From contig NZ_CP079218.1 in NCBI RefSeq assembly GCF_019317285.1, forward strand, positions 5,084,001-5,148,000: a DNA stretch of 64,000 bases, read 5' to 3'. This document shows, piece after piece, positions 54,257 to 63,149 of this stretch. The position numbers and the translations under genes were made by a program. The stretch comes from Pedobacter sp. D749 (GTDB lineage Bacteria; Bacteroidota; Bacteroidia; Sphingobacteriales; Sphingobacteriaceae). The notes under the pieces were generated by a model. The model saw nothing but the letters and a program-made list of their open reading frames with translations. It was not told the DNA's origin and searched no databases. Numbering within the stretch: position 1 is the first letter of the stretch; the number at the start of each line of letters is the position of its first letter.

Positions 54257-55339
54257 TTAATTGTCCTCTTCATATTCAGTCAGCCATGTATCAAAAATAG
54301 CATTATCTATAATTGAAGCATCCTGGGTTCTCGCGTAACCTATTAATGAGCTTAAATGCTTGTTAATTTCTCGCGGTGTCAAGTGATTATTAGCAATAAA
54401 GTCTAAAACCAAATTAAGTACATTCTCATCAATTGGGGCAACAGTGCCTTGGTCGATTTTGGCGTGATTCAATAATTCTTTAGCATAACTGACACCATTC
54501 TCTTTAGTAAAATTGGTGTACCTAATCTTTCTTGTGATTCTCGACCAGAGAGCACCTCCTAAAATTAATTCAATTGTTGTTTCCTCTGCCTCAGCCATAG
54601 TAAAGTTGAGAAATATCAAAAACCCTGGTGAGACATGATCTGTTAAATCTCTTAATATTTGTGAGAATGCTTTATAATGTTTTGGAGCAAAATAAATTAA
54701 ATCTTCCATCTCATCAAGCCAAATAACAACTTTTCCATTGTCAATTGAAAAACATGAAAGAAGTCCAGTTAAAAATTTTATCGAATCTGCATCTGTTTGT
54801 ATGTCTTTTGGAAGATTAAGCTTTTTGAGTTCGGTCTTAGTGAGTCCTGAATACATAAATCGGTTCATCAGATTTTTTATGTCATCATCAGTTGAACCCA
54901 GGAGGATAATGGCATTTGCATACTCCCTTCCCGCTTTTGGCGTCAAATATTTAATTAGGGCTTCAGAACCTTTTTCGTTAATGAGAGCACTAATGTGGCT
55001 GTTTATGAATTCAAAGGACAACTCGTCAATTATTCCCTTAAAAAGTTCGTCTGTAGCTTTTGCTCCATCTTTTGGGCATCGGAGGTAAATATGACATAGA
55101 TTTGCATCTTCAGCATATTTATTTAAGAAATAATAGGCACTAAAGGTCTTTCCTCCGCCGTACGGCCCCCAATTTAAGATGAGCTGTTTCGAATCATTTT
55201 CAATACAGTCAGCATAACTACTTTCCAATTTAGACTTAACGGCATGCATGTCTGCCCAAATAAGTCTGTCGCTACCTTTCGATGGTGTTGTGTCAGAAAA
55301 TGGATTGTACCTTAAATTTAAGGCTTCTAAACTTGTCAT
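54257..55339 (-). CDS. AAA+ ATPase of the phosphorothioation operon
   Basis: A 360-residue ORC/Cdc6-like AAA ATPase. Walker A is GPYGGGKT at 58-65, and Walker B VVIWLDEMED is at about 204-213. It begins with NLRYNPFSDTTPSKGSDRLI, the entry motif of many DNA-loading ATPases. It is the last gene of the minus-strand operon, 3 bases after the PIN gene. Known sspBCD-sspFGH cassettes carry three restriction genes in this position, so this may be one of them. That is assigned by order, not by a confirmed homology. It might drive or load the PIN nuclease. Confidence 0.78.
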   Translation of the reverse strand: MTSLEALNLRYNPFSDTTPSKGSDRLIWADMHAVKSKLESSYADCIENDSKQLILNWGPYGGGKTFSAYYFLNKYAEDANLCHIYLRCPKDGAKATDELFKGIIDELSFEFINSHISALINEKGSEALIKYLTPKAGREYANAIILLGSTDDDIKNLMNRFMYSGLTKTELKKLNLPKDIQTDADSIKFLTGLLSCFSIDNGKVVIWLDEMEDLIYFAPKHYKAFSQILRDLTDHVSPGFLIFLNFTMAEAEETTIELILGGALWSRITRKIRYTNFTKENGVSYAKELLNHAKIDQGTVAPIDENVLNLVLDFIANNHLTPREINKHLSSLIGYARTQDASIIDNAIFDTWLTEYEEDN

Positions 55340-55342
55340 ATG

Positions 55343-55960
55343 TTAATGGATAATTTGGCTCACCAATTCAATTTTTTTATTATAAAATCTTAATATCGAT
55401 AATAATTTTTGCGCTGTATCAACGCTGCGTTCTGCTGGTTTGGGTGCAGAAAAAGCAATTACTTCTTTAATAAGTTCAACGGCGATATCTTTCGAAGGTA
55501 TAATTTTTTCCGCGTACAAAAATAAAATTACCTCATATGAGCTCCAAAGTTTGATAGTAGGAAAAGCTGGGAGCCAGTCATTCAAAAAACCACCAACCGC
55601 CTTTTGATCATCCGTTAGAAAAACCACCAAGCCTTTAGTATGACTATGGTGAATGAGGTCAACGCTCAACAAAAAATTATCTGTTTCGCCCCTATCTTCC
55701 TTCTTCTTACGGGATATAAGTGTTTTACCTAACATCTTAACCTCATAATCATTTATTGAAAATCGTGACGGTTTCAATTTCCTATTTTTAAGATCCGGCC
55801 AATTTATTTTATTCATATGATCATTAATCTCTAGACTAACTTCGTGCGAATAATTAAGAATTGCTTTTTGATGAAAGTGTTTGAGTAGTGTTTTTCGCCC
55901 GAAAACAGGTTGACTTAATATAATACAACTGCATGTATCTATTATACAATTTAATTTCAT
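55343..55960 (-). CDS. PIN-domain-like nuclease candidate
   Basis: A 205-residue protein whose first 120 residues have PIN-type spacing of acidic residues: Asp8 (NCIIDTCS), Glu44 (HEVSLEIND), Asp94 (ETDNFLL) and Asp117 (LVVFLTDDQKAV), with the typical strand-helix order. PIN domains cut RNA or single-stranded DNA. The C-terminal helices (LFLYAEKIIPSKDIAVELIK) are less typical. It lies between the 365-residue protein and the AAA ATPase with almost no spacing, so it should act with them. A nuclease role is inferred from the motif. Confidence 0.72.
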   Translation of the reverse strand: MKLNCIIDTCSCIILSQPVFGRKTLLKHFHQKAILNYSHEVSLEINDHMNKINWPDLKNRKLKPSRFSINDYEVKMLGKTLISRKKKEDRGETDNFLLSVDLIHHSHTKGLVVFLTDDQKAVGGFLNDWLPAFPTIKLWSSYEVILFLYAEKIIPSKDIAVELIKEVIAFSAPKPAERSVDTAQKLLSILRFYNKKIELVSQIIH

Positions 55961-57058
55961 TTATATTACTCTAGTTATGATATAGCTTTCGTTAAGTCTT
56001 CCATTATTTTTTAGTCTATAGTTTTTATTTTTATAGGTAATCCCTAATTCTAATGTAGCGATAATATCCTTGAAATTTATAACAATGTCAACGTCAAACA
56101 TTTTTAGACAAATATATAATAACGACTCATAAACCGGCAACCTGAAAGAACTGCTACTTTTAATATCACTAAATGTTATCTCTAAATATTTCCCCAGTTC
56201 CTCAATTTGCTTTTCTGTTGAAAAGTCGGAAAAATCTTCTCTTGTTTTTTTTTTATCTAGGTTGTTCAGTAGTGAAAAATAATTTGAATATAACCAGTCT
56301 TCATTGATATCTTTCAATGAATCAGTAATCATCGGGATTTTATCATAAAATTCTTTACCTATCTCTGTAAATTTATACAGTGTCGAAGATTTCTCCCTTC
56401 TCTGTTCCAAAATGCCAATTGTAATTAGCCATTCACACCTAGGAATAAGTAAGTGTTCGGCATATTTTTCAGCACTTTTCCATATATAGTTTATGGCTCT
56501 AAATCTTTCATTAATAATGATTTTAACAGTTGCTGAAGCGTGAGGTTGTTTAGCAAGCAGTCTGGCATTTAGTAGCCTTTTAAAATTTTGCTGTAATTTT
56601 TTCTGATTAATCTCTTCAAATTCTGCTAGGAAATCAAGAATTAAAAATAGTCCATCAGCATCAATTTTTAAAAGTTGAAAAAGATAAAAATTTAATTCAA
56701 TTTGATGTAATTTTCCTTCCTTTGAATTAATACTACTTAAGTTAAATAAAACATTTCCTATCCGAGAATTACTGTAAATTTGATTGAATGAAATAATGAG
56801 TCCAAAGGACTCGCAAAGTTGAAAATAATGACTTAGTGCTGTGGTTTTTTTTCCATTTTCTGTAAGTTTACCTCTGCTCTTATTATATGTTTGATTGATC
56901 TGTTCCTCTGTTATGCTCCAATTAATTATTTTGTTATCCACTATGCTTTTCGGAAGTTGAGCGACACCAAGAATTTTTATAAGCTCAGAACAAACATAAA
57001 GCTGTCTTGAAGTTGTATGTAAATGTAGGATAAACCGAAAATCGTCACTCTCTAGCAT
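55961..57058 (-). CDS. Uncharacterised helical protein with winged-helix-like segments
   Basis: A 365-residue soluble protein that I do not recognise. It is helix-rich, and two stretches read like winged helices (about 205-245, AEHLLIPRCEWLITIGILEQ then KFTEIGKEFYDKI). It contains no obvious catalytic motif. It begins 9 bases after the sspD-like gene and its last base directly abuts the PIN gene, so it belongs to the operon. It might be a DNA-recognition or scaffold subunit that links modification to restriction. Confidence 0.68.
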   Translation of the reverse strand: MLESDDFRFILHLHTTSRQLYVCSELIKILGVAQLPKSIVDNKIINWSITEEQINQTYNKSRGKLTENGKKTTALSHYFQLCESFGLIISFNQIYSNSRIGNVLFNLSSINSKEGKLHQIELNFYLFQLLKIDADGLFLILDFLAEFEEINQKKLQQNFKRLLNARLLAKQPHASATVKIIINERFRAINYIWKSAEKYAEHLLIPRCEWLITIGILEQRREKSSTLYKFTEIGKEFYDKIPMITDSLKDINEDWLYSNYFSLLNNLDKKKTREDFSDFSTEKQIEELGKYLEITFSDIKSSSSFRLPVYESLLYICLKMFDVDIVINFKDIIATLELGITYKNKNYRLKNNGRLNESYIITRVI

Positions 57059-57067
57059 ATTTTTTTC

Positions 57068-58183
57068 CTAAACAAAGCAAGCTAAACAACCTTCTTCCTC
57101 TGCATCCAATATATCAATGAGTTTGTTAGAGCGATAATTTTTGGCAGCGTTTTGTTGTTTGGTTAAAAATTCTTCTTTTATCTGTTTAATCCTTTCCGGA
57201 TTGATTAATTCTTCTAAACGTTCATCTTGCATCCAGGTGTAGCCGTCTTTTTCATACTCTACGGCCAGAAAGAATTTAGCAGGGTTTTGCTCATACAACC
57301 AAACCCATTCTATTTTACGTTGGAAAAAGCAAAAGAAACAGCCTGAACGACTGCGGTTGTATTTACCTATTTGCCCGTTTACTTCGTAAGGAATCTCTTC
57401 ATAATAAGCCGGCACGCCTACCCCACTTTCGCGTAAGATTCTAAAAATGTCATCACGAATGAGAATGGATTCATTATCTAACAAAGGGAAATCATCTACC
57501 AATGCAATTGGCAACTGGCTATCTTTTAATGATTGAAAAGCTACATGATTAAATTCCTTGATACCTAAGCCCATTAAAGCCTTTAACTTTTGGTTTTGAC
57601 TGTAAGATAGGGATAAAGGTGTTTTAATAATATCGATAGCACGCTGGTAGAGATTCGAAGTTAAAAACTCTTTATATAAGCTCAAAAGTTTTTGTTGGTT
57701 CTCGTTCTTTAATACTTTGCCAATTACCTCTTCGCTCCAGATATTTTCTCTAAAAGGAAAAATGGATTGTACATGTGGTTTTGTTGATATATAACCTTCC
57801 CTTTCCTCATCCCCACGAATTCCTACATAGGAGATTACAGGTGTAGTGCCAATGTAATTTTCGAAAGGTTCGATCTTTAATTTCTGGGTACACCATCTGG
57901 CGTTTGATGAGGGTAGATAACCGCCATATAAGTTATGGTAAAAATCGAAAGGGTTTCCTTTGTCACCCTCTTTTGCATATAGTTTATGAATGCTCACGCC
58001 CAATTTAGACTCGAGGTTACGGATGAGCTGGTAAGTTTCTTCCAGTTCTTTTCCGGTATCGCAGGTGTAAAATTCAATATCCATCTGCGGATACAGTTCT
58101 TTCATGTAAATGGCAAGTGCAGCACTATCTTTGCCTCCTGAAATCCCTAATACATGCCTTACCTGGTTATTTTCCTTCGTCAT
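57068..58183 (-). CDS. sspD: SspD/DndC-like PAPS-reductase-family sulfurtransferase
   Basis: A 371-residue ATP-pyrophosphatase of the PAPS reductase superfamily, which activates the DNA backbone for replacement of oxygen by sulfur. It has the PP-loop SGGKDSAAL at 15-23, a conserved CTQKLKIEPFENYIG segment, and a cysteine pair (GCFFCFFQ), with another CLAC at the very C-terminus. Sspd/DndC-type proteins hold an Fe-S cluster. It overlaps the upstream ATPase gene by 17 bases, fixing it as part of the sspBCD operon. The choice of SspD over DndC rests on its neighbours: a DUF4007 protein and a large ATPase, rather than DndB/D/E. Confidence 0.83.
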   Translation of the reverse strand: MTKENNQVRHVLGISGGKDSAALAIYMKELYPQMDIEFYTCDTGKELEETYQLIRNLESKLGVSIHKLYAKEGDKGNPFDFYHNLYGGYLPSSNARWCTQKLKIEPFENYIGTTPVISYVGIRGDEEREGYISTKPHVQSIFPFRENIWSEEVIGKVLKNENQQKLLSLYKEFLTSNLYQRAIDIIKTPLSLSYSQNQKLKALMGLGIKEFNHVAFQSLKDSQLPIALVDDFPLLDNESILIRDDIFRILRESGVGVPAYYEEIPYEVNGQIGKYNRSRSGCFFCFFQRKIEWVWLYEQNPAKFFLAVEYEKDGYTWMQDERLEELINPERIKQIKEEFLTKQQNAAKNYRSNKLIDILDAEEEGCLACFV

Positions 58184-61100
58184 CTAAAACTTGTTTGAGC
58201 ATTTTAGCCAAGATAGCAATTTTTGTACTTTTATTTGCTTTCTCCATTAAATCTGACATTCCGCTTTCCAAATATTGAAATTGAGCATCCTGTGTTTTAG
58301 GCATGCGGATAATTTTATGGTTAGAACCGCTACCAGGTGTAGTGAGTTCAAATTTAAAAACATCTTCCTCCTCAAGATTTACTTTTTGCAAAGCCATATC
58401 GTTTAAATTATCCAATTCGTGAATAAGCGAACGAAAACGTTCCTGAAGGCTTTCTACTTCTTTATCCGTAATCTGGTTGAGCGTTTTACCCACGGTGGCT
58501 TGTGCTACAGAAGATAACCAAGCAGCTCTATCATCTAATGGCGAACATAACCGATCATAGAAGGTCTTCTGGTATGGAAGCAGCAAATATTGCTTTAAAG
58601 ATTTTTGGTAGCGAGCCCTTAGCTTTTCGGTATAGGTGTTAAAATCGTAATCCTCATTCCAAAGGCCATTAATAATCCCTTCAAACTTATTTAGCAATTC
58701 ATTGTAAGCATTGCGCAGTTCCCTGATGCATTCTTGCAGGTCTGCGTTGTAGTTGCTTAACAGTTCGGGATTATTGCTTAACTGCACTAAATCATAATTA
58801 AGTGCACTTGGGAAATCTTCAAAAAATAATTTCTCTGGCTCTGTTGCATTGGTTAATGCATTCCTCACAGCAAGCGTTCTTTTGCTTAGGTTTTTAGTTT
58901 TTTGAACGTAAGGTTTTAAATCTCTATAAAATTTAAAGAAAGGAACAATGGTTTTAATAAATGCCTCGTTAGAGGTTTTTTCCGTTTCCCCTAGGGCAAG
59001 TAGCTCTCGGTATTGATTAAATAAACGTACTTTGATTCCATCCGTGTCATAAGCTTTTATAGTATACTGATGCGGATTTTTAACCACTAACTCCAATATT
59101 TCTGAATCGATTTCAGGGATAAAACCATTGGTACCATACAACGCGAAATCATCAGTTTTCATAATGAGGTAGATTGGAATCCAAAAGTCTAGGAAACCTT
59201 TTTTGAGCTTATAAGGGGCTTCTGATAATTGCTCATAGAACTCTTCGATGCTTCTTTTTGCGCCTTTGGTGCTACTTACAAAATCGTTAGATGCAGCAAA
59301 TAATGGCATAAAACCGTTATGATCTAAAGCAGCATCGTTAATCTCTTTCAAAGCCCAACCATTTTCTGTAGCCTGGTGGATGCCTGTTTGTTTTAATAAG
59401 GACAGGTAAATACTTTTTTGCGGTGGAAAACCTTCGATCCCTAAACCTTCTTCCTTTTCATTCCCTATTATGGCGTCAATTAAAGTTCTACGTGAAGCTG
59501 CGATTGTTCCAGATAATTTACTCCTATTAGCTAACTCACTTATGAATTTCGGGGTGAGGGGATATACTTCATCAATAATAACAGATAAGAATGCGTTGAA
59601 ATTCTTGCTGTTATTAAACTTTATTGTTTCTCCTCTGTAATACCATTTTACAGAAGTGGCATCATAAAAGCCTTCATAGAGGTAATAGTTCAATAAATTC
59701 TTTTGTATTTCCTCTACAGCACTTAACTCTCTTTGGATAATTTTATCATTAGGATATTTTGCCTTTGCAATTTTAGCTTTTTCAATTTCTTCAATCGCGT
59801 GTTGAATATCGCCCACCCTTAAGAAATGCGCGTAAAGAATGGCTTGGTCGTTTTCTGTTGATGCTTTTACAATTTCCGATTCTTTAATGTTTTCGTTAAA
59901 GATCAGATTAATGAAGCCATCAATTACACCTTTCGGTTTTGATGCGGTATAAGGTGCATCAGAAATTTTATATTCGAATGTTCTTGGTGTACCCTTTTCG
60001 TAATAAGCTCTTTTGGCAGCTACTGGTGCCAATGGTAAGTAACCATTTAAGAAACTGACAATGTTGTTGGCTCTGCTAATTTCTAATCCTGCCTCTGCAA
60101 TGGCATCATCAATATTTACGATGGTAGTCTCTGAATAAAAGAAACGGTGTGAATATTTATTATAGGCGAGCAGATTTTTGCGTTGTAGATTCAATAAAGC
60201 ATCTGCAGCGCCTGTGAGTTTACCAGTTAATTCGACATAGGCTACCAAAAACTTGTCATCTAGCTTGGCACCAGCGTGACTGAAAATATTTAGTAGCCCA
60301 ATGGTTTTAATAATGGTTTGGTAAAGAATGTGGTCTTGTTCTTCTACTTCGCCCTCCACTCTTTCCAAAGCATTTTTAATTTCAGCCCATTTGCTGTAAT
60401 GGATGTTTGCTTTTGAGTTTAAGTAAGAATATAAATTGTAATTCAGGTAATCGTACACATTTGATACGGCGTAGAAGTTTTGGCGTTTTGAGTCAAACTC
60501 ACCCAAGCCGTAAAAACTGTCGGTATTTAAAAAGGTAAACAGTGAACGTTCATTTTGTCCATATTGTTGTAATGCCAAAGCTAAGATGCTGCCTGATAAC
60601 AAATCTAACGGATAAATGCTATTGGCATTTTTTTGATCGAAATAAGCTTTAAGTGAAAAAGCTTTTGCCGAAGCGATGATTTCGATTAAACTTTCAATGT
60701 TCTTAATTTCACCTGCGCCAGGTGAAGCAGCAATTCTTTTACTTGCCAGTAACAGCAACTGCTCTACTGGCTCATTAAAGGTTAGCTCTTTAAAACGACC
60801 TTTAACTTTAGTCCACTCATTGCGTTGCGTAGCATTTAAACTGGCTGCGTAAGCAGAAAAATCTTGGTGTAAGGTAGTAATGAATGCAGCCTCATATTCG
60901 GTATTGTTAATTAACTCTGCAATTTGTTGTAAGAAGTAAAGCTCTTTTTCTGCTCCATTAGCCGAGGCATATTCTAAGAACTTTCCAAACTCATCAATGA
61001 TGAAGAATAACCCTCTACCTTCGGTATTAGATGCCTTAATCAGGCTCTCCAATTCATTGATCAGCACAGATGGCTTGTTGCTTGAAGAACCTATAACATG

Positions 61101-61403
61101 GGCAACATTATCGATAATAGAGTCGTAGTTGCCAACAAGCTTGATGAAATCAAACCGTTTATATTTCTTCCAATTTTTAGTGTCGACAAAAACTTTTTCT
61201 TCGTTTAAATGATAATTTAAGGCATTTAAAAATGTCGATTTACCCGTGCCATAAGCGCCGATTAAATTGATTGACCTTACACCAGATGCATAATTGCTAA
61301 TTAAGGCGTCAAATACCTCTTGGGTATTGGGCGTGATGATATAATCTGCAACATCAAAGTTGTTTAGTAATATATTTTGAGAAGGTGAAAAATGCTTAAC
61401 CAT
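58167..61403 (-). CDS. sspC: SspC-like large P-loop ATPase
   Basis: A 1,078-residue ATPase. Walker A GAYGTGKS is at 49-56 (within INLIGAYGTGKSTFLNAL) and Walker B FFIIDEF at 133-139. The remainder is a long helical body with charged, low-complexity stretches and no second catalytic domain. In the SspABCD system the large ATPase supports single-strand phosphorothioation with SspB and SspD. The length and position between a DUF4007 gene and a PAPS-reductase gene support the name. It overlaps the genes on both sides by 8 and 17 bases. Confidence 0.75.
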   Translation of the reverse strand: MVKHFSPSQNILLNNFDVADYIITPNTQEVFDALISNYASGVRSINLIGAYGTGKSTFLNALNYHLNEEKVFVDTKNWKKYKRFDFIKLVGNYDSIIDNVAHVIGSSSNKPSVLINELESLIKASNTEGRGLFFIIDEFGKFLEYASANGAEKELYFLQQIAELINNTEYEAAFITTLHQDFSAYAASLNATQRNEWTKVKGRFKELTFNEPVEQLLLLASKRIAASPGAGEIKNIESLIEIIASAKAFSLKAYFDQKNANSIYPLDLLSGSILALALQQYGQNERSLFTFLNTDSFYGLGEFDSKRQNFYAVSNVYDYLNYNLYSYLNSKANIHYSKWAEIKNALERVEGEVEEQDHILYQTIIKTIGLLNIFSHAGAKLDDKFLVAYVELTGKLTGAADALLNLQRKNLLAYNKYSHRFFYSETTIVNIDDAIAEAGLEISRANNIVSFLNGYLPLAPVAAKRAYYEKGTPRTFEYKISDAPYTASKPKGVIDGFINLIFNENIKESEIVKASTENDQAILYAHFLRVGDIQHAIEEIEKAKIAKAKYPNDKIIQRELSAVEEIQKNLLNYYLYEGFYDATSVKWYYRGETIKFNNSKNFNAFLSVIIDEVYPLTPKFISELANRSKLSGTIAASRRTLIDAIIGNEKEEGLGIEGFPPQKSIYLSLLKQTGIHQATENGWALKEINDAALDHNGFMPLFAASNDFVSSTKGAKRSIEEFYEQLSEAPYKLKKGFLDFWIPIYLIMKTDDFALYGTNGFIPEIDSEILELVVKNPHQYTIKAYDTDGIKVRLFNQYRELLALGETEKTSNEAFIKTIVPFFKFYRDLKPYVQKTKNLSKRTLAVRNALTNATEPEKLFFEDFPSALNYDLVQLSNNPELLSNYNADLQECIRELRNAYNELLNKFEGIINGLWNEDYDFNTYTEKLRARYQKSLKQYLLLPYQKTFYDRLCSPLDDRAAWLSSVAQATVGKTLNQITDKEVESLQERFRSLIHELDNLNDMALQKVNLEEEDVFKFELTTPGSGSNHKIIRMPKTQDAQFQYLESGMSDLMEKANKSTKIAILAKMLKQVLDDEGK

Positions 61404-62271
61404 AATATTGATTTAATACCTCCCACTTATTCATTTCTTGTTTAATTTGTAGTACCCTATTGCCTGCTGTTTCGTTATAGTTAAAATCATTAGGCCAGAT
61501 GCTAGCCAACTCCATTAACTTTTCTTCCAATCCTTTTTCTGTCATGCAGAATATGTTTCCTGGGGAATTCACCCCTTCCAATAAATCTTTAAATGATATT
61601 GATTTTGCCTCCGTTCCGTAAGTATCTAGAATGGTAAATGCTAAAATCTCTTGTGGGAGGTCATCTCTGCTTTCTCTCATTACCCTAAACCATTGCACTG
61701 ATGTTTTTCCATCTAAGGCTACTCTTGTAAATGGGCGAATTAGATTTAACTCTACTAAAAGATTTGCTGTTTCTTCTTCTACATCGGCTTTGCCATCGTT
61801 AGACCTATTGTAAGTCCGTAAGAAAACATTAGCATCAGAATCATATGTTTTATCGCTAAAGTGCTTAAAACCACTTTCCTCTGTTTTACGTTTTAAATAC
61901 GCTATTAGCTGTGGCTTTGTAAATTCATTTTTCTCTTTCAAAAACTGATTGAAGAAAGTATTGAAAATAAAAAGTTTTTCATTTTTGATAGCGGCATAAT
62001 GCAAAAGCCATAAGCTTGCAGTGTCTTCCAAATAGGGATCGTAACGTTCGAGCAGGTTTGTACCAAGCTCTGTGATTTGATCCGCCTCGTCAACAATATT
62101 AAATCCACGTAGCCAAAATTTAATAGCGGTCGTCATATTCTTACCCACCCCTAAATGCACCACGGCATCCTCATCGTTGAACGATCTATTTGCTAATATA
62201 TGCTCGTAACCTTTCTTTAGCCAGAACTGGCGGCAAACAAAGGTTTCGTGGCCACTAAAACTTATTTTCAT
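61396..62271 (-). CDS. sspB: SspB-like DUF4007 protein (probable DNA nickase)
   Basis: A 291-residue protein matching DUF4007 from its very start: FSGHETFVCRQFWLKKGYEH and AVVHLGVGKNMTTAIKFWL. Proteins of this family are the SspB component of single-strand phosphorothioation systems, where SspB nicks DNA at the site to be sulfur-modified. The assignment of DUF4007 to SspB is from memory of the family. It is the first gene of a six-gene minus-strand operon, and its start faces a 333-base regulatory gap with a strong palindrome. Confidence 0.78.
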   Translation of the reverse strand: MKISFSGHETFVCRQFWLKKGYEHILANRSFNDEDAVVHLGVGKNMTTAIKFWLRGFNIVDEADQITELGTNLLERYDPYLEDTASLWLLHYAAIKNEKLFIFNTFFNQFLKEKNEFTKPQLIAYLKRKTEESGFKHFSDKTYDSDANVFLRTYNRSNDGKADVEEETANLLVELNLIRPFTRVALDGKTSVQWFRVMRESRDDLPQEILAFTILDTYGTEAKSISFKDLLEGVNSPGNIFCMTEKGLEEKLMELASIWPNDFNYNETAGNRVLQIKQEMNKWEVLNQYYG

Positions 62272-62604
62272 TAAGAATCTTATTTAAATGCCTAATTATT
62301 ATATACTAGGCGTTGATATCAATAGTATCAGAATAATGATATTAATATAATAATAATACAAAAATCGGTAAAATCTTAGATGTAAATGGCTAAAAATATT
62401 CACATATACTAAATCTGACTTCAAATGACACTATGTGAGGCAATTAGTGTTGATAAGAAAAATTTTGGCAGTAAATGGTATTGCCTTTTACCAGATGTTT
62501 CAAATGTTTCAATAATTGAAACATTTTTATAAAACCATTTACTTTTATATAATATGGAACTTACAACAGATTTCTTTTATTTTAGCCATTAATTAGTAAA
62601 ACAA
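62272..62604. other. Divergent intergenic region upstream of sspB
   Basis: AT-rich control region with no gene. Its main feature is the palindrome at 62,494-62,526. I find no clear TAnnTTTG element on either strand. Confidence 0.6.
62494..62526. promoter_or_regulatory. Operator-like palindrome with an additional half-site
   Basis: AAATGTTTCAAT and ATTGAAACATTT are exact inverted copies around one central base (62,502-62,526). A third half-site ATGTTTCAA lies just upstream at 62,495. The position between divergent genes suggests a repressor or master-regulator site. Confidence 0.65.
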
Positions 62605-63147
62605 ATGACCAACGAAGAAAGAGATGAATTCCTTAGTCAAATTGACAATGACCTGGATATTGAGAATATCCACAGGGAGTTAAAGGCATTGAGTAAGGTT
62701 GACGCCAAGCAGATCGTCGATGCAATGAGCGAACGGAAGATTGATTTAAACGTAAGCGTCCGCCGGTTCCAAGAAGATTATATCGCTGATTATATTGAGT
62801 TCCTTTGGGATATAAGCAAAACCAGTTTTTGGAAGCACGTGATTATATCACTAAGCATTGAGAATGGTTTACTTTGGAGTGATAACATGTTTCACTTTGA
62901 GAGGCTGTGCGATACCAAATTACCAGAAGATGTATGGTATGCTGTTATGGATTTCGCCGTAAATGCGGATGATGATAACAAGCAGGATCTCGACACGATT
63001 GCCTGCGTAATACGTGCGCAATGCTTGAAATTCAATAGAGAAAAAAGCCTACGCGGGTTTATCCGCTCCTGTCCAAAAGAATCGTGGGAGATAACCACTA
63101 AGAGAATTGATAAAATGATTATTACACCTTGTACATATAGTTTTTAG
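62605..63147 (+). CDS. Hypothetical protein to the right of the ssp operon
   Basis: A 180-residue soluble protein I do not recognise. It is helix-rich with charged ends (EERDEFLSQIDNDLDIENIH) and contains aromatic-rich middle segments (YIEFLWDISKTSFWKHVIIS). Three Cys are scattered in the last third. It starts at ATG 62,605 after AT-rich DNA, and the next gene starts 2 bases after its stop, so the two form an operon that diverges from sspB and may share its control region. Confidence 0.68.
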   Translation: MTNEERDEFLSQIDNDLDIENIHRELKALSKVDAKQIVDAMSERKIDLNVSVRRFQEDYIADYIEFLWDISKTSFWKHVIISLSIENGLLWSDNMFHFERLCDTKLPEDVWYAVMDFAVNADDDNKQDLDTIACVIRAQCLKFNREKSLRGFIRSCPKESWEITTKRIDKMIITPCTYSF

Positions 63148-63149
63148 AA

